Shown here piece after piece: positions 5,427 to 7,260 of a stretch of 7,260 nt of DNA. The notes under the pieces were generated by a model. It made no database searches, had not been told where the DNA came from, and saw only the letters and a program-made list of their open reading frames with translations. How positions within the stretch are numbered: position 1 is the stretch's first letter; every line of letters begins with the position of its first letter. The position numbers and the translations under genes are program-made. The stretch is from CAVSWN01 sp046728115 (lineage in GTDB: Bacteria > Acidobacteriota > Vicinamibacteria > Vicinamibacterales > CAVVIG01). The DNA lies in the NCBI GenBank assembly GCA_046728115.1, contig JBKPDW010000300.1, positions 1 through 7,260 of the forward strand, given 5' to 3'.

Positions 5427-6632
5427 ATGAACCGCAACTTCTACATCGGTTCAACGCTGGCTGTGTTGCTTGTGGTTTTCGGCGTCGCTGCCGGTGTGCT
5501 CCAGAAAACGGCTGACGCCCAGACCAAAGGCGCTGTGATGGCGCCGCGCTTCGAGGTCGATCCGATGTGGCCGAAGCCGCTGCCCAACGGGTGGTATCTG
5601 GGCCAGACGATCGGCGTCGGCATCGACGCACAGGATCACGTCTGGATCATCCATCGTTCCGACTCCCTCGACGCCGTGGAAGCCGCCGCCGACGCGCAGA
5701 CGGCGACATGCTGTAAGAAGGCGCCGCCCATCATCGAGTTCGATCAGGCGGGCAACCTCCTGCGTTCGTTCGGCGGCAAGGACGGTGAGGGGTATCAATG
5801 GCCGGCGTCCAACCACGGGCTGCAGATCGACGGCAAAGGCAACATCTGGATCGGTGGGAACGGCGGCACCAACGACGGCCATATCCTGAAGTTCACGCAG
5901 GACGGCAAGTTCCTGATGCAGGTCGGCATCAAACAGGCGGGGCTCGGGCCGGACAGCAACTCGCAGGAACGCTTCTACATGGTGGCGAAGGTCTCGCTCG
6001 ACAACAAGAACAACGAAGCGTACATTGCGGACGGATACGGTAACCGTCGCGTCGCCGTGATTGACATGGACACCGGCAAGTTCAAGCGCTATTGGGGCGC
6101 GTACGGCAACAAGCCGGACGATGCAGCGGCGGCGGCCGCGGCGCGATATACGCCGGGCTCGACGCCGTCGCAGCAGTTTCGTGGACCGGTGCACTGCGCG
6201 GAGCCGTCGGTCGACGGGTTGATTTACGTATGCGATCGCACCAGCGACCGGCTGCAGATCTTTACGCGCGATGGCAAGTTCCAGAAGGAAGCGTTCGTCG
6301 AGCCGGATTCGCTCGGCGATGGATCCACGTGGGACGTGGCGTTCTCGAAGGACGCCCAGCAAAAATATCTCTACATCGCCGACGGCCGAAACCAGAAGCT
6401 GCACATTTACGATCGGCAGTCGATGACCGAACTTACCAACTTCGGCGAAGGCGGCCACTACCCCGGCCAGTTCTACTCGATGCACAGCATCGCGGTCGAT
6501 TCGAAGGGGAACCTCTACACGACCGAGACCTATCAGGGCCGACGCGTCCAGAAATTTGTGTACAAAGGTCTCGCGCCCGTCACGAAAAAGCAGCAGGGCA
6601 CCGTGTGGCCGACGACGCCCAGCACGCGCTGA
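5427..6632 (+). CDS. Exported six-bladed beta-propeller, PAL-like lyase candidate (subtype A, copy 2)
   Basis: This encodes 401 residues and is the close paralogue of the gene at 2814 along its whole length, including the signal region, the shared APRFEVDPMWPKP at the start of the mature protein and the tail GLAPVTKKQQGTVWP. Residues 1-32 are a signal peptide or anchor with possible cleavage after ADA. The lyase-like set is complete: R77 (IIHRS), H130 (SNHG), Y204 (DGYGNRR), H256 (PVHC), R271 (VCDR) and H353 (MHS). Cysteines are C95-C96, C257 and C269. A run of seven alanines (233-239) sits in the loop where subtype A copy 1 has TNLGR, probably a slippage product in GCG/GCC codons. It begins 27 bases after gene 2 and is followed by the 8-bp repeat region, which may end the first transcription unit. 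Location is inferred to be periplasmic or membrane-anchored; substrate is unknown. Confidence 0.9.
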   Translation: MNRNFYIGSTLAVLLVVFGVAAGVLQKTADAQTKGAVMAPRFEVDPMWPKPLPNGWYLGQTIGVGIDAQDHVWIIHRSDSLDAVEAAADAQTATCCKKAPPIIEFDQAGNLLRSFGGKDGEGYQWPASNHGLQIDGKGNIWIGGNGGTNDGHILKFTQDGKFLMQVGIKQAGLGPDSNSQERFYMVAKVSLDNKNNEAYIADGYGNRRVAVIDMDTGKFKRYWGAYGNKPDDAAAAAAARYTPGSTPSQQFRGPVHCAEPSVDGLIYVCDRTSDRLQIFTRDGKFQKEAFVEPDSLGDGSTWDVAFSKDAQQKYLYIADGRNQKLHIYDRQSMTELTNFGEGGHYPGQFYSMHSIAVDSKGNLYTTETYQGRRVQKFVYKGLAPVTKKQQGTVWPTTPSTR

Positions 6633-6641
6633 CGCGCACCA

Positions 6642-6727
6642 GTTGGTGAGCGGGCGAATCGGCGAGTTGGTGAATCGTTAGGTTGATATTCAGCTCACCA
6701 GTTCACCAACTCACCAATTTCACCAAT
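6642..6727. repeat. Inverted arms of 8-bp tandem repeats between propeller genes 3 and 4
   Basis: The left arm is six 8-mers in register from 6642: GTTGGTGA, GCGGGCGA, ATCGGCGA, GTTGGTGA, ATCGTTAG, GTTGATAT. The right arm, from 6695, is TCACCAGT, TCACCAAC, TCACCAAT, then a one-base slip and TCACCAAT (6720-6727). GTTGGTGA at 6666-6673 is the exact reverse complement of TCACCAAC at 6703-6710, so the transcript can fold into a long imperfect hairpin. It lies between the stop of gene 3 and the promoter of gene 4. Confidence 0.85.
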
Positions 6728-6748
6728 CCTCATCATTGCCGTTATACT
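6719..6748 (+). promoter_or_regulatory. Candidate sigma-70-type promoter for propeller gene 4
   Basis: TATACT (6743-6748) matches the -10 consensus TATAAT at five of six positions. TTCACC (6719-6724) is a weak -35 with an 18-base spacer; it is formed by the last unit of the 8-bp repeat. The ATG is 19 bases beyond the -10 box, giving a very short leader. The box resembles the one before gene 1. Confidence 0.55.
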
Positions 6749-6767
6749 CCTGCCCCGAGAGGTCTGA

Positions 6768-7260
6768 ATGAGACGCACTGTTGTTGCGGGCGTGTCGCTC
6801 GCCGTGTTGGTTTCGGCTGGCGCGGGCCGCATTGCCGCGCAGCGAGGCGCGGGCGCTGCAGCGGTACCGAAGTTCGAGGTGGAGGCGCTCTGGCCGAAGC
6901 CGTTTCCACTCGGGAAACACTGGATTCTGGGATCGGTCACCGGCGTTGCCGTCGATGCGCAGGATCACATCTGGGTCGTGCACCGCGGCGTCGAATCGCT
7001 CCAGGCGAACGAGAAGGGTCCGACGCTGACGCCGTGGGCGAGTTCGTGCTGCTTCTCTGCACCGCAAGTTCTGGCGTTTGATGTCGCCGGCAATCTGATC
7101 GCGAACTGGGATCCCAAGGATGGCTCGGGTTACGACTGGCCCGCGAACCCGTCAGGGATTGCGATCGATGGGCAAGGCAATGTGTGGATCGGCAGCGGGT
7201 TGCCGACGCCGTCGCTGGCTCCAGCGGGTCGCGGAGGGGCACGCGGGGCGGCGCCGGGAG
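6768..7260 (+). CDS. Exported beta-propeller, subtype B PAL-like paralogue (copy 2, C-terminus beyond window)
   Basis: The first 164 residues are present and the frame is open to the right edge. GAGAGG at 6757-6762 lies 5 bases before the ATG. A signal peptide (MRRTVVAGVSLAVLVSAGAG, possible cleavage after IAA) is followed by FEVEALWPKPFP and a stretch nearly identical to gene 2 (SVTGVAVDAQDHIWV). R73 (VHRG) and the vicinal pair C94-C95 are present. The first zinc-histidine position reads NPSG (S129) where subtype A has SNHG, so by this one testable position it belongs with subtype B. From about residue 143 it enters a Pro/Gly/Arg-rich tract like the insertion in gene 2. Whether the other histidine positions and the tyrosine are lost lies beyond the window. 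Confidence 0.88.
   Translation, partial: MRRTVVAGVSLAVLVSAGAGRIAAQRGAGAAAVPKFEVEALWPKPFPLGKHWILGSVTGVAVDAQDHIWVVHRGVESLQANEKGPTLTPWASSCCFSAPQVLAFDVAGNLIANWDPKDGSGYDWPANPSGIAIDGQGNVWIGSGLPTPSLAPAGRGGARGAAPG

Noticed and set aside
6233..6260. DNA-level identity between genes 2 and 3 around the CDRTS motif as a sign of recent gene conversion
   Set aside because: The match is short and encodes a conserved functional motif (VCDRTS), so common selection explains it; no longer identical tract was seen between A and B copies.
5451..6485. 344-codon open frame on the minus strand opposite propeller gene 3
   Set aside because: It is an antisense shadow of the real gene; its similarity to the other antisense frame only reflects the similarity of the two sense genes.

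Overview
The window looks like chromosomal DNA from a GC-rich Gram-negative bacterium, most likely an acidobacterium of the Vicinamibacteria type. This is inferred from three things. The left edge carries a Ser/Thr kinase with a TolB/WD40-like C-terminal propeller, a typical acidobacterial architecture. The secreted propeller proteins contain Gly-Arg-Pro-rich tracts. Short TATACT -10 boxes stand just upstream of coding regions. No rRNA, tRNA, transposase, phage gene or CRISPR is visible.

Layout. Positions 1-1295 (minus) hold the N-terminal 431 residues of a transmembrane Ser/Thr kinase that runs off the left edge. Positions 1329-2696 (minus) hold a HupE/UreJ-like membrane protein whose C-terminal tail is made from a 7-bp tandem repeat. 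A divergent intergenic region (2697-2813) carries a second 7-bp repeat in inverted arms and a palindromic TATACT box. From 2814 to the right edge there are four tandem plus-strand genes (2814-4010, 4104-5399, 5427-6632, 6768 to beyond 7260) for exported six-bladed beta-propeller (NHL-type) proteins. A third repeat, of 8-bp period, and a second TATACT promoter separate genes 3 and 4.

Main result. The four propellers alternate as subtype A, B, A, B. Read against what I recall of peptidyl-alpha-hydroxyglycine alpha-amidating lyase (PAL, the lyase half of PAM), both A copies keep the equivalents of the three zinc histidines, the catalytic tyrosine and two active-site arginines. The one complete B copy keeps the arginines but has lost all three histidines and the tyrosine, and the partial B copy has lost the one histidine that is visible. 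The locus therefore looks like tandem pairs of a metal-dependent lyase-like enzyme with a degenerate, possibly non-catalytic partner. All copies share a vicinal Cys-Cys motif, and all complete copies share a further Cys pair beside the putative active site. The B copies also carry a Gly/Arg/Pro-rich insertion. Substrate and biological role are unknown.

Genes 1-3 are close-spaced and probably co-transcribed; gene 4 seems to have its own promoter. The kinase and HupE-like gene lie on the other strand and may form a separate unit. No functional link between the two units can be shown from sequence.
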